Of a stretch of DNA of 64,000 nucleotides, positions 40,842 to 49,564 are shown one piece after another. The notes beneath the pieces were generated by a model. That model was not told the origin of the DNA and searched no databases. It was given only the letters and a program-made list of their open reading frames with translations. Position 1 is the first letter of the stretch. Each line of letters starts with the position of its first letter. The position numbers were made by a program, and so were the translations under genes. The DNA comes from Flaviaestuariibacter sp. GTDB taxonomy: Bacteria; Bacteroidota; Bacteroidia; Chitinophagales; Chitinophagaceae. The stretch covers positions 186,001-250,000 of the forward strand of contig JAOQAI010000017.1 of the NCBI GenBank assembly GCA_025963645.1. The letters run 5' to 3'.

Positions 40842-43730
40842 TTACTTCTCTTTCTCCAGCGCCCGGTAGATCGCATCCTGCACCTTACCCCGTATGCCCA
40901 TTTGCCCCAGCAGGTTATTCGTGCGGGTGTTATAAACCCGGTTCGATAAAAAGATATACACGAGGTCTTTCTCCGGGTCGGCCCAAACGCAGGTGCCTGT
41001 GAAGCCGGTATGCCCGAAGGTAGCTGGTGAAGCATTCGCCGCCGGGTAAGGTTCCTTGCGGGTAGCATTATCCTTTTCCGGTTTGTCGAAGCCCAGGCCG
41101 CGGCGGCTGATCGGGCTGCCATAGGCCGTGAACAGTTTTACGGTCTCAGGCTTTAGGTAGCGGCGGCCGTTCAGCTCACCACCATTCAGCAGCATCTGGT
41201 AAAGGGCCGCCAGGTCGTAGGCATTCGAGAACAAGCCCGCATGACCCGACACACCGCCAAACATCGCCGCGCCTTCATCGTGCACATAGCCTTGCAGCAA
41301 TTGGTGCCGGAAATAATTATCCCTTTCGGTAGGCACTACCCGCTCCATGCCAAAGCGCTCACCGGCCTTAAAGCCGGTAGTGGTCATGCCCAGCGGACGA
41401 TAAAAGTTCTCCTGCGTGTATTCATCCAAGCTTTTGCCGCTCAATTGCTCCACGATCTTCCCCAGCAGGATAAAATCATTATCGCTGTACACATACTTGC
41501 CGTGCTCCGTCAGCTTGCTCTTCACGATGCGCTGCATCATACTGTCGTTCCAGTCGCGGCGAAGCCATACATTCTGCGCTACCGGGATGGTGTATTCCTC
41601 GTTCATCACGTTGCTGTAATAGCGCGGCGATGGCTGCTTTGTTTCCTTGTCCACCGTCTCGGCATAAAAAGAAATATAGGGGTTCAGTCCGGCCTGGTGC
41701 AGGAGGATATCGCGGATCTTCAGCGGCGCCTTATCGGTGCCTCTTGTTACAGGTAAATAATCACCCAATGTCTTATCCAGTTCCACCTTGCCCTCATCAT
41801 ACAGCTTCATGATGGACACCGTGGTAGCGGAGATCTTCGTTACCGATGCCAGGTCGTACAGGCTTTCCAGCGTCACCGGCGCCGAGCCTTCCTCAAAGCC
41901 ATAAGCGCCGAAAGCGCGGTGGTATTTGATCTTGCCACCCTGCACCGCCAGCACCACGGCGCCGGGGTAGGCCTTCTTGGCTAAGCCATCGTTCACAATG
42001 CTGTCTATGGCCAACCATTGCGGCGCAAAGCCCACCGGGGCCAGGCGGTTCACCGATAAGCCTGTGCCATACGGGATATCGCAAACCGTCACCGGCAGCT
42101 TGCCTTTGGCTTGTATCCTGCCCAGCAGGAAATCAGCCGCGGCATCGTGCGAGATCGAATCGTCCTGGTAGCTGGCCACCAGGTTTTGCGCTCCGCAGAA
42201 GTTCTTAGCCGCATACACATTACCAAAAATAAATGTCAATGGCTTGGCTGCCTGCAGGGAGCTCCAGAGCCCGAGTGCCGCCGCGCTGATGCCATAGTTA
42301 TTCGTTGGGCGCAGGCTATAATCATGCACCCCGATCACGATCTTATCATAACCGCCGGCTGCTATTTGTTGTAAGAGGCCGGCTGCCTTCGTGCTGTCGT
42401 CTCTATACGAAAAGGTATACACCGTGGCACCGAAATCTCTTGCCAGGCGGTTGGCGAAATTATTGGTCGTGTTGGAACCCAAACCGATGTAGGCGGTCTT
42501 CGCACCCACGGTCAGTGGCAGCACCGTGCCTTCGTTGCGCAGCACCGTAATGGTGTTCTGAGCCACCACCGTACGCACCGAATCGGTAGAGGCATTCAGG
42601 TCGGCCAGCAGGTTGGTGGTATCTATAAACTGCGAGCCGCTGAGTCCCAGCGCATACTTCGCATAGAGTATCTTCTTCACCTTCGCGTCTATCTCTTTCC
42701 GCTTCAGGCGCTTTGCCTTCATGGCTCCCTTCACCGCTTCTATCGCCGCCGGCACATTCTCCGGCAGGCAAAGAATATCGTTGCCGGCAATCAGCGCCTG
42801 CACGGCTGCTTCACCCGCCGGGTAAAACTTCGCTACGCCCTTCATTTCCAAAGCATCCGTAAAGGTCAGCCCGTCATAGTCTAGCTCGTCGCGCAGGAGG
42901 TCGGTCACGTTGGCTTTTGATAGGGAGGTCGGTCGGTTGGTGGTCGTGTCAATAGACGGGATAGCCAGGTGGGCGATCATTACGCTGCCAACACCTGCCG
43001 CAAACAACTGGCGGAACGGGTATAGCTCCAGCGAGTCCAGCTGCACCATGCTTTTCGCGATCACCGGCAGGTCGTGGTGCGAGTCCACTTCCGTATCGCC
43101 ATGACCGGGAAAATGCTTGGCACAGGCCATGATGCCCGCGTCCTGCATACCATTGGAGTAAGCCACGCCAAAGCGGGCTACCTTGTATTTGTCTTCGCCA
43201 AAGGAGCGGTACCCTATCACCGGGTTATTGGGGTTATTGTTCACATCTACCACCGGCGCATAGTTCACATGCACACCGAGGCGCTTCATCTGCTTGCCCA
43301 CGGCAACGCCCATATTGTAGATGGCCTTATCATCCGTCAGCGCACCCAGCGTCAGCTGGTAGGGGAACCTCGTCACGCTGTCCAGCCGCATGCCCAGCCC
43401 CCACTCGCCGTCAATGGTCACGAGCAGCGGTGTTTTGGCCAATGCCTGGTATTTATTCGTTAGCGCCGCCTGCCGCAGGGGCCCGCCCTGGAAGAACACC
43501 AGCCCGCCCACGTTGTACTTGGATATTTGGTCGGCTACGGAGGCCACATGCTCGGCACCGAGGTTGCTGTGGGCCCGTATCACCATCAGCTGCGCGATCT
43601 TCTCCTCGCGGCTAAGTTTTTTGAACTGGGTTTTCACCCATTTATTGGCGGCTTTCGTGGTAGGCGCTTGTGCCTGTGCAGCCAACCCGATGGCGGCAAT
43701 GGCTACGATGGTAAGGAGGTTCTTCTTCAT
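40842..43730 (-). CDS. Glycoside hydrolase family 3 (NagZ-like) fused to a serine beta-lactamase-type domain
   Basis: The 962-residue protein has a signal peptide (ending AAQAQA). A GH3 domain (about 30-360) shows the NagZ hallmark KHFPGHGDTEVDSHHDLP and the nucleophile Asp in TFTDALEMKGV. A GH3 C-terminal part follows. From about 570 a beta-lactamase/transpeptidase-like domain has ASVTK (SxxK), YSDND in the YxN place, and GHTGFTG in the KTG place. Fusions of this kind are known in Bacteroidota and are thought to act on peptidoglycan: one half releases N-acetylglucosamine and the other acts as an esterase or peptidase. It is exported and stands alone. Confidence 0.93.
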   Translation of the reverse strand: MKKNLLTIVAIAAIGLAAQAQAPTTKAANKWVKTQFKKLSREEKIAQLMVIRAHSNLGAEHVASVADQISKYNVGGLVFFQGGPLRQAALTNKYQALAKTPLLVTIDGEWGLGMRLDSVTRFPYQLTLGALTDDKAIYNMGVAVGKQMKRLGVHVNYAPVVDVNNNPNNPVIGYRSFGEDKYKVARFGVAYSNGMQDAGIMACAKHFPGHGDTEVDSHHDLPVIAKSMVQLDSLELYPFRQLFAAGVGSVMIAHLAIPSIDTTTNRPTSLSKANVTDLLRDELDYDGLTFTDALEMKGVAKFYPAGEAAVQALIAGNDILCLPENVPAAIEAVKGAMKAKRLKRKEIDAKVKKILYAKYALGLSGSQFIDTTNLLADLNASTDSVRTVVAQNTITVLRNEGTVLPLTVGAKTAYIGLGSNTTNNFANRLARDFGATVYTFSYRDDSTKAAGLLQQIAAGGYDKIVIGVHDYSLRPTNNYGISAAALGLWSSLQAAKPLTFIFGNVYAAKNFCGAQNLVASYQDDSISHDAAADFLLGRIQAKGKLPVTVCDIPYGTGLSVNRLAPVGFAPQWLAIDSIVNDGLAKKAYPGAVVLAVQGGKIKYHRAFGAYGFEEGSAPVTLESLYDLASVTKISATTVSIMKLYDEGKVELDKTLGDYLPVTRGTDKAPLKIRDILLHQAGLNPYISFYAETVDKETKQPSPRYYSNVMNEEYTIPVAQNVWLRRDWNDSMMQRIVKSKLTEHGKYVYSDNDFILLGKIVEQLSGKSLDEYTQENFYRPLGMTTTGFKAGERFGMERVVPTERDNYFRHQLLQGYVHDEGAAMFGGVSGHAGLFSNAYDLAALYQMLLNGGELNGRRYLKPETVKLFTAYGSPISRRGLGFDKPEKDNATRKEPYPAANASPATFGHTGFTGTCVWADPEKDLVYIFLSNRVYNTRTNNLLGQMGIRGKVQDAIYRALEKEK

Positions 43731-43844
43731 ACGAAATAATGTGAGGGCAAGTTAAGATAAAAGAGAAAGGGGAATGTGTAAGAGGTTGTGAAGGTGGGTA
43801 TGCCCGGTTGGAGCCGTTGATAAGTTAACTGGTTCCTAATCTCG

Positions 43845-44543
43845 TTAAATTATTTTAACTTCTGTTCTTCTGTTTTTTTGCTTTCCTTCTGGTGAATTAT
43901 TTTCTGCTACTGGATATTTTGATCCAAAGCCCTTTGAAATTATTCTTTTTTGATCTATACCTTTCTTAATTAGGTATGCCCTTACAGACTCTGCTCTTTT
44001 TTCAGACAAGGTCAGGTTATCAGTAATATTCCCACTATTGTCTGTATGGCCACCTATTTCGTATTGTTCATTCATTCTGGTCTTCATGTAGGCGGCAATC
44101 TCATCAAGTTGTTTAAAGGAAGTTGTTTTTATTGTGGATTTTCCGTTATCAAAATAAACATGCTTTAGAGTATAAACTTTAGCTGGCTCAAAGATTACAT
44201 CGATCCCAATAGATTTAAGAGCTTGGTCACCTTTACGTAATAAAGGGGTTTCAAAATCGCTATACTCCACAGTATCAGTCATAGTCTGAATACGAATGCT
44301 ATAATTTTCTCCCGGGTTTAAATAGATAGAAAACTTGCCTTGAGCATCAGTTCTATTGCTTAGCAATGAATGTGTTCTTTTGTTTAGGAAAAGTATTTCT
44401 TCTCCGGCTAATGGTAGTTCTTTTGAATTCATTACAGACACGTTCACCTGGATTTTTTGCGTAAATACTTCAGGTTTTGGGACTTGTGCGAAACAAGTAT
44501 GGCTAATAGTAATGATTAGAATAAATTGGAAAAGCTTATACAT
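43845..44543 (-). CDS. OmpA-family outer membrane protein
   Basis: The 232-residue protein has a signal peptide (ending TCFAQ) and a carboxypeptidase-regulatory-like beta domain (about 30-95). Its OmpA C-terminal domain starts VYFDNGKSTIKTTSF and contains GGHTDNSGN, LSEKRAESVRAYLIKKGI and GFGSKYPVAENNSPEGKQKNRRTEV, the peptidoglycan-binding set. Codon use is AT-rich compared with the GH3 gene next to it. It is divergent from the caspase gene, with a perfect inverted repeat between them, so shared control is plausible. Confidence 0.92.
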   Translation of the reverse strand: MYKLFQFILIITISHTCFAQVPKPEVFTQKIQVNVSVMNSKELPLAGEEILFLNKRTHSLLSNRTDAQGKFSIYLNPGENYSIRIQTMTDTVEYSDFETPLLRKGDQALKSIGIDVIFEPAKVYTLKHVYFDNGKSTIKTTSFKQLDEIAAYMKTRMNEQYEIGGHTDNSGNITDNLTLSEKRAESVRAYLIKKGIDQKRIISKGFGSKYPVAENNSPEGKQKNRRTEVKII

Positions 44544-44599
44544 GATTTTTTTCTAAAGAAAAAGAAACTAAATAACAAGATTGAAAATTTCTGATTTCA

Positions 44600-44615
44600 T
44601 GTAACGTTCGTTACA
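44600..44615. promoter_or_regulatory. Inverted repeat TGTAACG-TT-CGTTACA, candidate operator
   Basis: A perfect 7-bp inverted repeat with a 2-base centre lies between the divergent OmpA-like and caspase genes. Six bases after it on the plus strand is TATATTTA (44622-44629), which fits a -7 box for the caspase gene, so the repeat would overlap the upstream promoter area. The bound regulator is unknown. Confidence 0.5.
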
Positions 44616-44668
44616 AAAATCTATATTTACTTTAGATAATACCTTTCTATTTACCAAAACAAGGCACT

Positions 44669-46384
44669 GTGCATAATTCTAAATACTTCTTTGGGGTAAT
44701 TAAAACTATTCTGCTGCTTCTGATCTCAGCTACCGTTTATTCTCAAACTAAAAAAGGCACTATTGTTTCTAATGGTGTGCAGAAACAAGGTAAAACATAT
44801 GCTCTTATTATTGGTGTAGCCGACTATCATCAGTTGCCAAAACTTGATTATGCTCCTGCAGATGCTTTAGCCTTCCAAGATTACTTATTAAAAGATCAGA
44901 AACTTCCTAAGGAAAATGTTTTTTGTTTCACCAATGAAACAGCTACATACATTAATATTTTCGACAAGCTATATCTTATCAATGATTCTCTTCAGCCTGG
45001 TGATTGCTTTATCTTCTACTTTTCAGGTCATGGAGATTGGGAATCGAAAATTTCTGATAACTCCCTTCTTTTATTAAGCAAAGCTCCTGCTAAAAATTAT
45101 TTGCGCTACCCAGACCAATATCTTGATTGCCAAAAGATAAATGAGTTCATAAAAAGGATATCAGAACGAGACATCAAGGCTGTTTTAATTGCAGATGCTT
45201 GCCATTCTGGGAATTTGAGCGGTGGTACAGCTGGCGCAGAAACTACTAATCTACAATTGAAAAAGGGATGGAAAAATGAGATTCGCATTCTTTCCTGTAT
45301 GCCAGATGAAGTTTCTTTTGAAGATAAGCGTTGGGGCGGTGGCAGAGGCGTATTCTCATACTACTTAACCGAGGGATTGAAAGGAATGACCCGTAAAGAA
45401 GCAGGGGAAGGATTTGATTTGACTATGGGGTAGCTAAGAAGCTATTTAGAAGAAAATATTAGAAGAGAAACAAATGATAAACAAAATCCATTATTCGACG
45501 GAGATTCTAGATTAATAATGGCACGAGTAGATAAAAGAGCCTCTATAAAAGAAGCAATCAATAAAGCTTACAATGACAATAATAGTTTAGCAAGAGCAAA
45601 AGGAAATATTGACACTACTAGTCTTGCCTATAAAACAACACTTAGCCAATTCGAACAAGCAGTAGCTAGGCAACATCTTGCAAAACCTTTTGAAAATTCT
45701 GCATTTGCCTATTATAAACAGTTGCTTCGAAGTGCTCCAGATCATTATTTAGATGTGCAAAGGAATCAACTTTTAAATGCAATTCAAAGCCATTTTCAAC
45801 AGTACTCTGAAAGATTTTATGACGAACTCGGATACTCTGAAGAAGAATTGGAACAGATTAAAATCGAGTTAGAAGCAGGTATGCAACTCACAGCTAAGAA
45901 AGTTCTGGTCCGTAATAGTTTTTATAGTAAAAAATTATTCATAGATGCCTGTCTTATAACCTACAAAGGACAACATGGCTATTCTACGAAACTGCTTAGA
46001 AGTCAACTACAAAGCGCTGCGGACTCATTAGAAAAAGCAGTTAAGCTTACTCCTCATGATCCTAAACTATATCGTAAGCTGAGCGATTGTTATCTTGACA
46101 TGAACCCTCAAAAGGCAATCGAGTTCCTAAAAGTCTATACAGGTTTGTTGCCAAAAGATGGCTCGGCTTATAATGCTTTAGGCATTGGGTATTATTCCAC
46201 GAATGAATTTAATAGTGCTGTAATCGCTTTTGAAAAGGCTATCAATCTTGCTCCCGAAATTGGCAAATACTACTATAATCTTGGCATGTGCTATCAAAAG
46301 ATGGGACGCCAAGGCGATGCAGATATGTACTTCAAAAAGTCAAAAAATATTAAGCAATCCATCGCGAATGATGATTATCAATAA
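44669..46384 (+). pseudogene. Exported caspase (C14)-TPR protein interrupted by an in-frame amber codon
   Basis: The GTG at 44669 opens a signal peptide and a caspase-like p20 domain: YALIIGVADYHQLPKL, FIFYFSGHGDWE with the catalytic His and LIADACHSGNL with the catalytic Cys, both intact. A TAG at 45431-45433 stops the ORF after FDLTMG. The same frame runs on without another stop as LRSYLEENIRRETNDKQNP and RLIMARVDKRA, then a TPR region to 46384 (KAIEFLKVYTGLLPKDGSAYNALGIGYY). One CAG-to-TAG change would explain the break. It is either inactivated, read through, or split into a caspase and a TPR piece starting near 45518. Base composition is AT-rich. Confidence 0.8.
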
Positions 46385-46547
46385 GGGAGAAAGGCAGTAT
46401 CGCGATAAGAAATGATCTTAGCGCAATCTTTTCAATTAGCATCGTACATTCCCAACTTCTGAGAATGCGGGACGTGCAAACCATCCCCATTATCCATAAT
46501 TCTTACATTCTTTCCTTTGGCGGAACACGAAATAACCATCTTTAAGA

Positions 46548-46640
46548 TAAAGCTCATGTCAACCGTGAGCCGGCTAATCAGTTGGGACATGGGTTGCCGA
46601 GCGCCATACGGTTATACGTTTCAAGATAAACCTGAGCCGA
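46548..46640 (-). pseudogene. Decayed 3' end of a prolyl oligopeptidase gene
   Basis: Read on the minus strand this region gives QLISRLTVDMSFI, which lines up with DLISRFTDTMSFI at the C-terminus of the intact prolyl oligopeptidase at 51287. At the DNA level ATAAAGCTCATG and CCGTGA are shared and in the same order. Upstream similarity fades quickly (the SGHGAQ part is altered). It is a relic or a partial duplicate, not a gene. Confidence 0.5.
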
Positions 46641-46680
46641 ATCGTATGTCGCTCACCTCGTTAGTCTTCACAACCAGAGC

Positions 46681-46995
46681 CTCGACCTTTTTACCTCGCC
46701 GTCCACCAAAAAGCTATCCTTCTACCCCAAGCAGGCCGGCGAATACCCAAAAATGCTCGCCGCTTAGCTTCCGAAGCCCACCCGGCAGGCAAAAAGGGTA
46801 AGCGCTTAACTAAAAAGGCTGCCGCCTCACCTTAAAAGGGTAAGCGCCTAACCAAATAAGCTAAGCGGATACCTAAAAAGGCTAAGCCGGCAGCTTCGGA
46901 AGCTAAGCCCGCAACCAAATAAGCTAAGGGACCACCTGAAAAGGTTAAGCCCGCAGCTTCCGGGGTTAAGCGTTGACCCTTTTTGGTTATCGGGG
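46681..46995. repeat. Minisatellite: fifteen imperfect 21-bp tandem units
   Basis: Taking the T of the recurrent GGCTAAGC as a marker, units fall at 46694, 46715, 46736 and so on to 46988, always exactly 21 bp apart. The better-conserved units read like ACCTAAAAAGGCTAAGCCGG; others carry CAGCTTCGGAAGCTAAGCCC. The last nine units show a higher-order three-unit period of 63 bp. On the plus strand in one frame they encode a heptapeptide such as YLKRLSR or HLKRLSP, interrupted by three stop codons at its first position. I know of no named element with this structure. Confidence 0.88.
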
Positions 46996-47027
46996 GCTTA
47001 ATCTTTATGATACGCCACCCAAAGAGC

Positions 47028-47058
47028 GAAAAAAACCGCATCGGTAAGATGCGGTTTT
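47028..47058 (-). terminator. Terminator after the frameshifted hypothetical gene
   Basis: On the minus strand AAAACCGCATC / GATGCGGTTT with a 5-base loop is followed by a long T run. Confidence 0.88.
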
Positions 47059-47063
47059 AGGGT

Positions 47064-47566
47064 TTAGGATTGCTGCTGCGGCTGCAGTGGCGGCGCATCC
47101 GGTGCGGCTGCTTTTCGCTGACGGCTCGGAAAACGCTGCTTCAGGTCGTCGGCAATGGCGCGGGCACCCGGTATGCCCTGTTCAGCGGCGCGCTGTACGC
47201 TGTTGTAATACATTAAAGCCGCGGTGTAAGCTTCGCTGCCGCTTACCATGGCCGTGTCGGCCGCATTGTCGTACACCTGCTGCAGAAGGTTGGTGAGCGG
47301 GAAAAGCCCTTTGATGTTGCCAAAGTCCACCTGCAGCTCCTCTGCCGACATAAAGCCGGGAACGAACTCCGGGTTGGTGGTTACATACTCCGTCACCTTT
47401 TCTACAAAGGGAGCTGTCTTGTCGCCCATCTTCAGCATGGTTTTGCGCTCCTCGTCGCTAAGCGCCACGACATAGGGCGCCAGCTCAGTGCGGATCGCTT
47501 CAAATGGGTTTTAGCAGAAAGAAGAACAGCGGGGGGAATGGTTTGGGCAGCTTTGTTTTGTGCCAT
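47064..47566 (-). pseudogene. Conserved Bacteroidota hypothetical protein, frameshifted after 21 codons
   Basis: The start is the ATG at 47566 (MAQNKAAQTIPPAVLLSAKTH). In that frame the sequence soon turns nonsensical. Moving one base at about 47502 continues as EAIRTELAPYVVALSDEERKTML and runs to 47064. A T appears to be missing from CATTTGAA (CATTTTGAA would give His-Phe-Glu). The whole protein would have about 167 residues, with the segments KMGDKTAPFVEKV and SGSEAYTAALMYYNSV and a Pro/Gln-rich end. I recall similar proteins as common small unknowns in this phylum. The ORF-track start at 47468 is a GTG inside the gene. Confidence 0.75.
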
Positions 47567-47802
47567 AAACAGAAGTTTTAAAATGAGTATAAAATTGTTG
47601 ACACCCAAAATTATTACTCTAATTAAATACAAACAAGAGAGGAAATACGGTAGGGAAACTACGGGAAAAAGGGGTAGTAGAACTACGGGAAAAGGTCTTT
47701 TATGTCAGCTTATTTATCCATTGAAAAGAAAAGAAGGGGGTGTCAGGCAATGAGTGGATTGCTTTACACGAGAACACCAAAAAACGGTCAGCAAAGCCCT
47801 TG

Positions 47803-48213
47803 CTACGCCCCGTTAAGCAGCATCCACGATGTGCCAAACTTATCCCGCAGCATGGCAAAGCGGTTGGCAAAGCCCGTCTTCTCCATCTTCATAAAGATCT
47901 CGCCGCCAGCGGAAAGCAGGCTGTAGATCGCCTCCGCTTTCTCCGCCGTGGCAAGCCGCAGCGTAAGGTAGGCGCTGCGCATAGGCTCCGCACCGGGCAC
48001 ATCGGCGCCCCTTACTATTGTACCGCCGATCTCCATTACGGCATGAAGAATGGGTGCCTTCCACTCTTCCGGGAAATTGGGTGGCGGTTGCTGGTGCACC
48101 GATAGCATGGTTATTTTCCCGCCCAGGTGCTGCTCGTAAAACCGGAAGGCTTCTTCGCAATGACCCGGGTAGTTGATGTAGATGTCAAGCTTCACTATTC
48201 CATCGGTATTCAT
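47803..48213 (-). CDS. VOC family protein (PhnB/glyoxalase-like)
   Basis: The 136 residues start with LDIYINYPGHCEEAFRFYEQHLGGKI, the usual PhnB-like first beta-alpha-beta module, and end with FGTSWML. The fold is a VOC metal-site barrel, but substrate and metal are unknown. This subgroup is not a proven glyoxalase or antibiotic-resistance protein. It stands 39 bp from the acyltransferase-like gene on the same strand. Confidence 0.9.
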   Translation of the reverse strand: MNTDGIVKLDIYINYPGHCEEAFRFYEQHLGGKITMLSVHQQPPPNFPEEWKAPILHAVMEIGGTIVRGADVPGAEPMRSAYLTLRLATAEKAEAIYSLLSAGGEIFMKMEKTGFANRFAMLRDKFGTSWMLLNGA

Positions 48214-48252
48214 GATCCTTATTGTTTATGTTAGTCAGTATATATCCTTCTA

Positions 48253-49419
48253 TTACAGGTATCGCAGCCACCAGGCCTTATGAGCGGCTTTATAGCGGTA
48301 AAACCAGCGGCACGGAAAGTACAGCGCCAGGACAACAGCTATCCAAACGAGGTACACCACGGGTAAGGAGAATCCAAAGTCCGCGGGCCGGAATAAGAAA
48401 GGTGACCGCGGATCATTGATCTCGGCGGTCGTATGACCCGTCAGGAAAAAAGCAAGGATGATAAGAATACGTGCCAGGAAAAAGTGAAGGATATAATAGA
48501 AGAAAGGCACTTTGCCGTAAACGCTGACAAATCGCTGCACACCCGAACCGGTCCATTTAAAAAGACCGAGTAGTATGAGGGCAGGTCCTAAGGTCATGGT
48601 CAAAAACTGCAGGGAGGGCGGGTACTTGGTGGTATTCAGGAATGACAGGATCGTTTGCCCGGTGCGCTCATAGGCTTTCCAGGGGGACGGATCGCCATAG
48701 CCGTTAAGGATGCGCAAGAGGAGGAAGCAAGCCACCAGTCCCAACCCGGTGAGCAGCACCGTTCTCTTATTGGCAATATGCCTGGCGAACCAATAACCGA
48801 GGAGCATGACGCCGGTCCACGGAAGGATGGCATAGAAAAAGCCGACGAGATGAGTGGCATCAAGGGGCATTATGACCCGTCCGGTAAAAAGGATATTCAG
48901 CAACTTACCCCCTGCGCTGCCGGAAGGAGGAACGAGTGAAAACAGGTTATATCCAAAGAAAAGGAGCACACCCAGCGGCAATACGATCCGCTCCGATAGC
49001 CGGATGATCAATCCCAGCAGGATCATAGACCACCCGATAGCCCACAGCACCGTGAGCATGATGAAGTGGTACCCCGGGTTGAAGGTGAGGAGAAAGGACA
49101 TGATGACAAGGTCGACCACCACCAGCCAAAACCCCCGCTTGACCAGGAAAAGACTGATCTCCGATTTCGTCTTGTGGCGGGAAGATAGATAGGCGGATAC
49201 ACCGGAAAGAAAAACAAAGACCGGCGCACAGAAATGCGTGATCCAGCGGGTGAAGAAGAGGGCGGGTGTGGTGGTAGCCGGGTCCAAGGGATCGGCGGTC
49301 TGGGCGGTGATGTGAAAAAAATCGCGGACATGATCCAGCGCCATGATGATCATGATAAGTCCCCGTAAAAAGTCAATGGCCTGGATGCGGTTTCGTTCCC
49401 CGTTGTTCAAGTCGGTCAT
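48253..49419 (-). CDS. DUF1624/heparan-alpha-glucosaminide N-acetyltransferase-like membrane protein
   Basis: Start taken at the ATG at 49419 (MTDLNNGERNR), giving 388 residues. The sequence IQAIDFLRGLIMIIMALDHVRDFF with its Arg and His is the classic start of the DUF1624/YeiB-like acyltransferase family. About ten membrane helices follow, with FCAPVFVFLSGVSAYLSSR and VYGKVPFFYYILHFFLAR as further family markers. It may transfer an acyl group to a surface sugar. Substrate unknown. Confidence 0.88.
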   Translation of the reverse strand: MTDLNNGERNRIQAIDFLRGLIMIIMALDHVRDFFHITAQTADPLDPATTTPALFFTRWITHFCAPVFVFLSGVSAYLSSRHKTKSEISLFLVKRGFWLVVVDLVIMSFLLTFNPGYHFIMLTVLWAIGWSMILLGLIIRLSERIVLPLGVLLFFGYNLFSLVPPSGSAGGKLLNILFTGRVIMPLDATHLVGFFYAILPWTGVMLLGYWFARHIANKRTVLLTGLGLVACFLLLRILNGYGDPSPWKAYERTGQTILSFLNTTKYPPSLQFLTMTLGPALILLGLFKWTGSGVQRFVSVYGKVPFFYYILHFFLARILIILAFFLTGHTTAEINDPRSPFLFRPADFGFSLPVVYLVWIAVVLALYFPCRWFYRYKAAHKAWWLRYL

Positions 49420-49478
49420 AGAAATGGTTTTAAGCTTTGTCAAATTATCGCTGCCCGTTGCCGGAACCTATCTCAAAA

Positions 49479-49546
49479 AAACCCTTCGTCAAGCTCAGGC
49501 TGACAAAGGCGAAGGGTATACGTTTCGCCGGGGCTCAACGTGACAA
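49479..49546. repeat. Interspersed repeat with CCCTTCG / CGAAGGG inverted arms
   Basis: The sequence CCCTTCGTCAAGCTCAGGC and, 28 bases on, CGAAGGG form an inverted repeat, followed by GGGGCTCAACGTGACA. These words (CAAGCTCAGGCTGACA, GCTCAACGTGAC) belong to the interspersed repeats also seen at 40744. Confidence 0.55.
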
Positions 49547-49564
49547 TTTTGCGATCGGCTCTAC

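Noticed and set aside
46517-46801. 94-codon plus-strand ORF before the array
   Set aside because: Its frame runs antisense to the peptidase relic and then into the minisatellite; no coherent protein signal.
46681-46995. 21-bp array as a CRISPR
   Set aside because: There are no unique spacers; units are directly adjacent and divergent, and no cas genes are near.
46832-47041. 69-codon minus-strand ORF over the 21-bp array
   Set aside because: Any frame of a 21-bp repeat gives a heptad repeat; this frame has no start context and its 5' part overlaps the terminator of the neighbouring gene.
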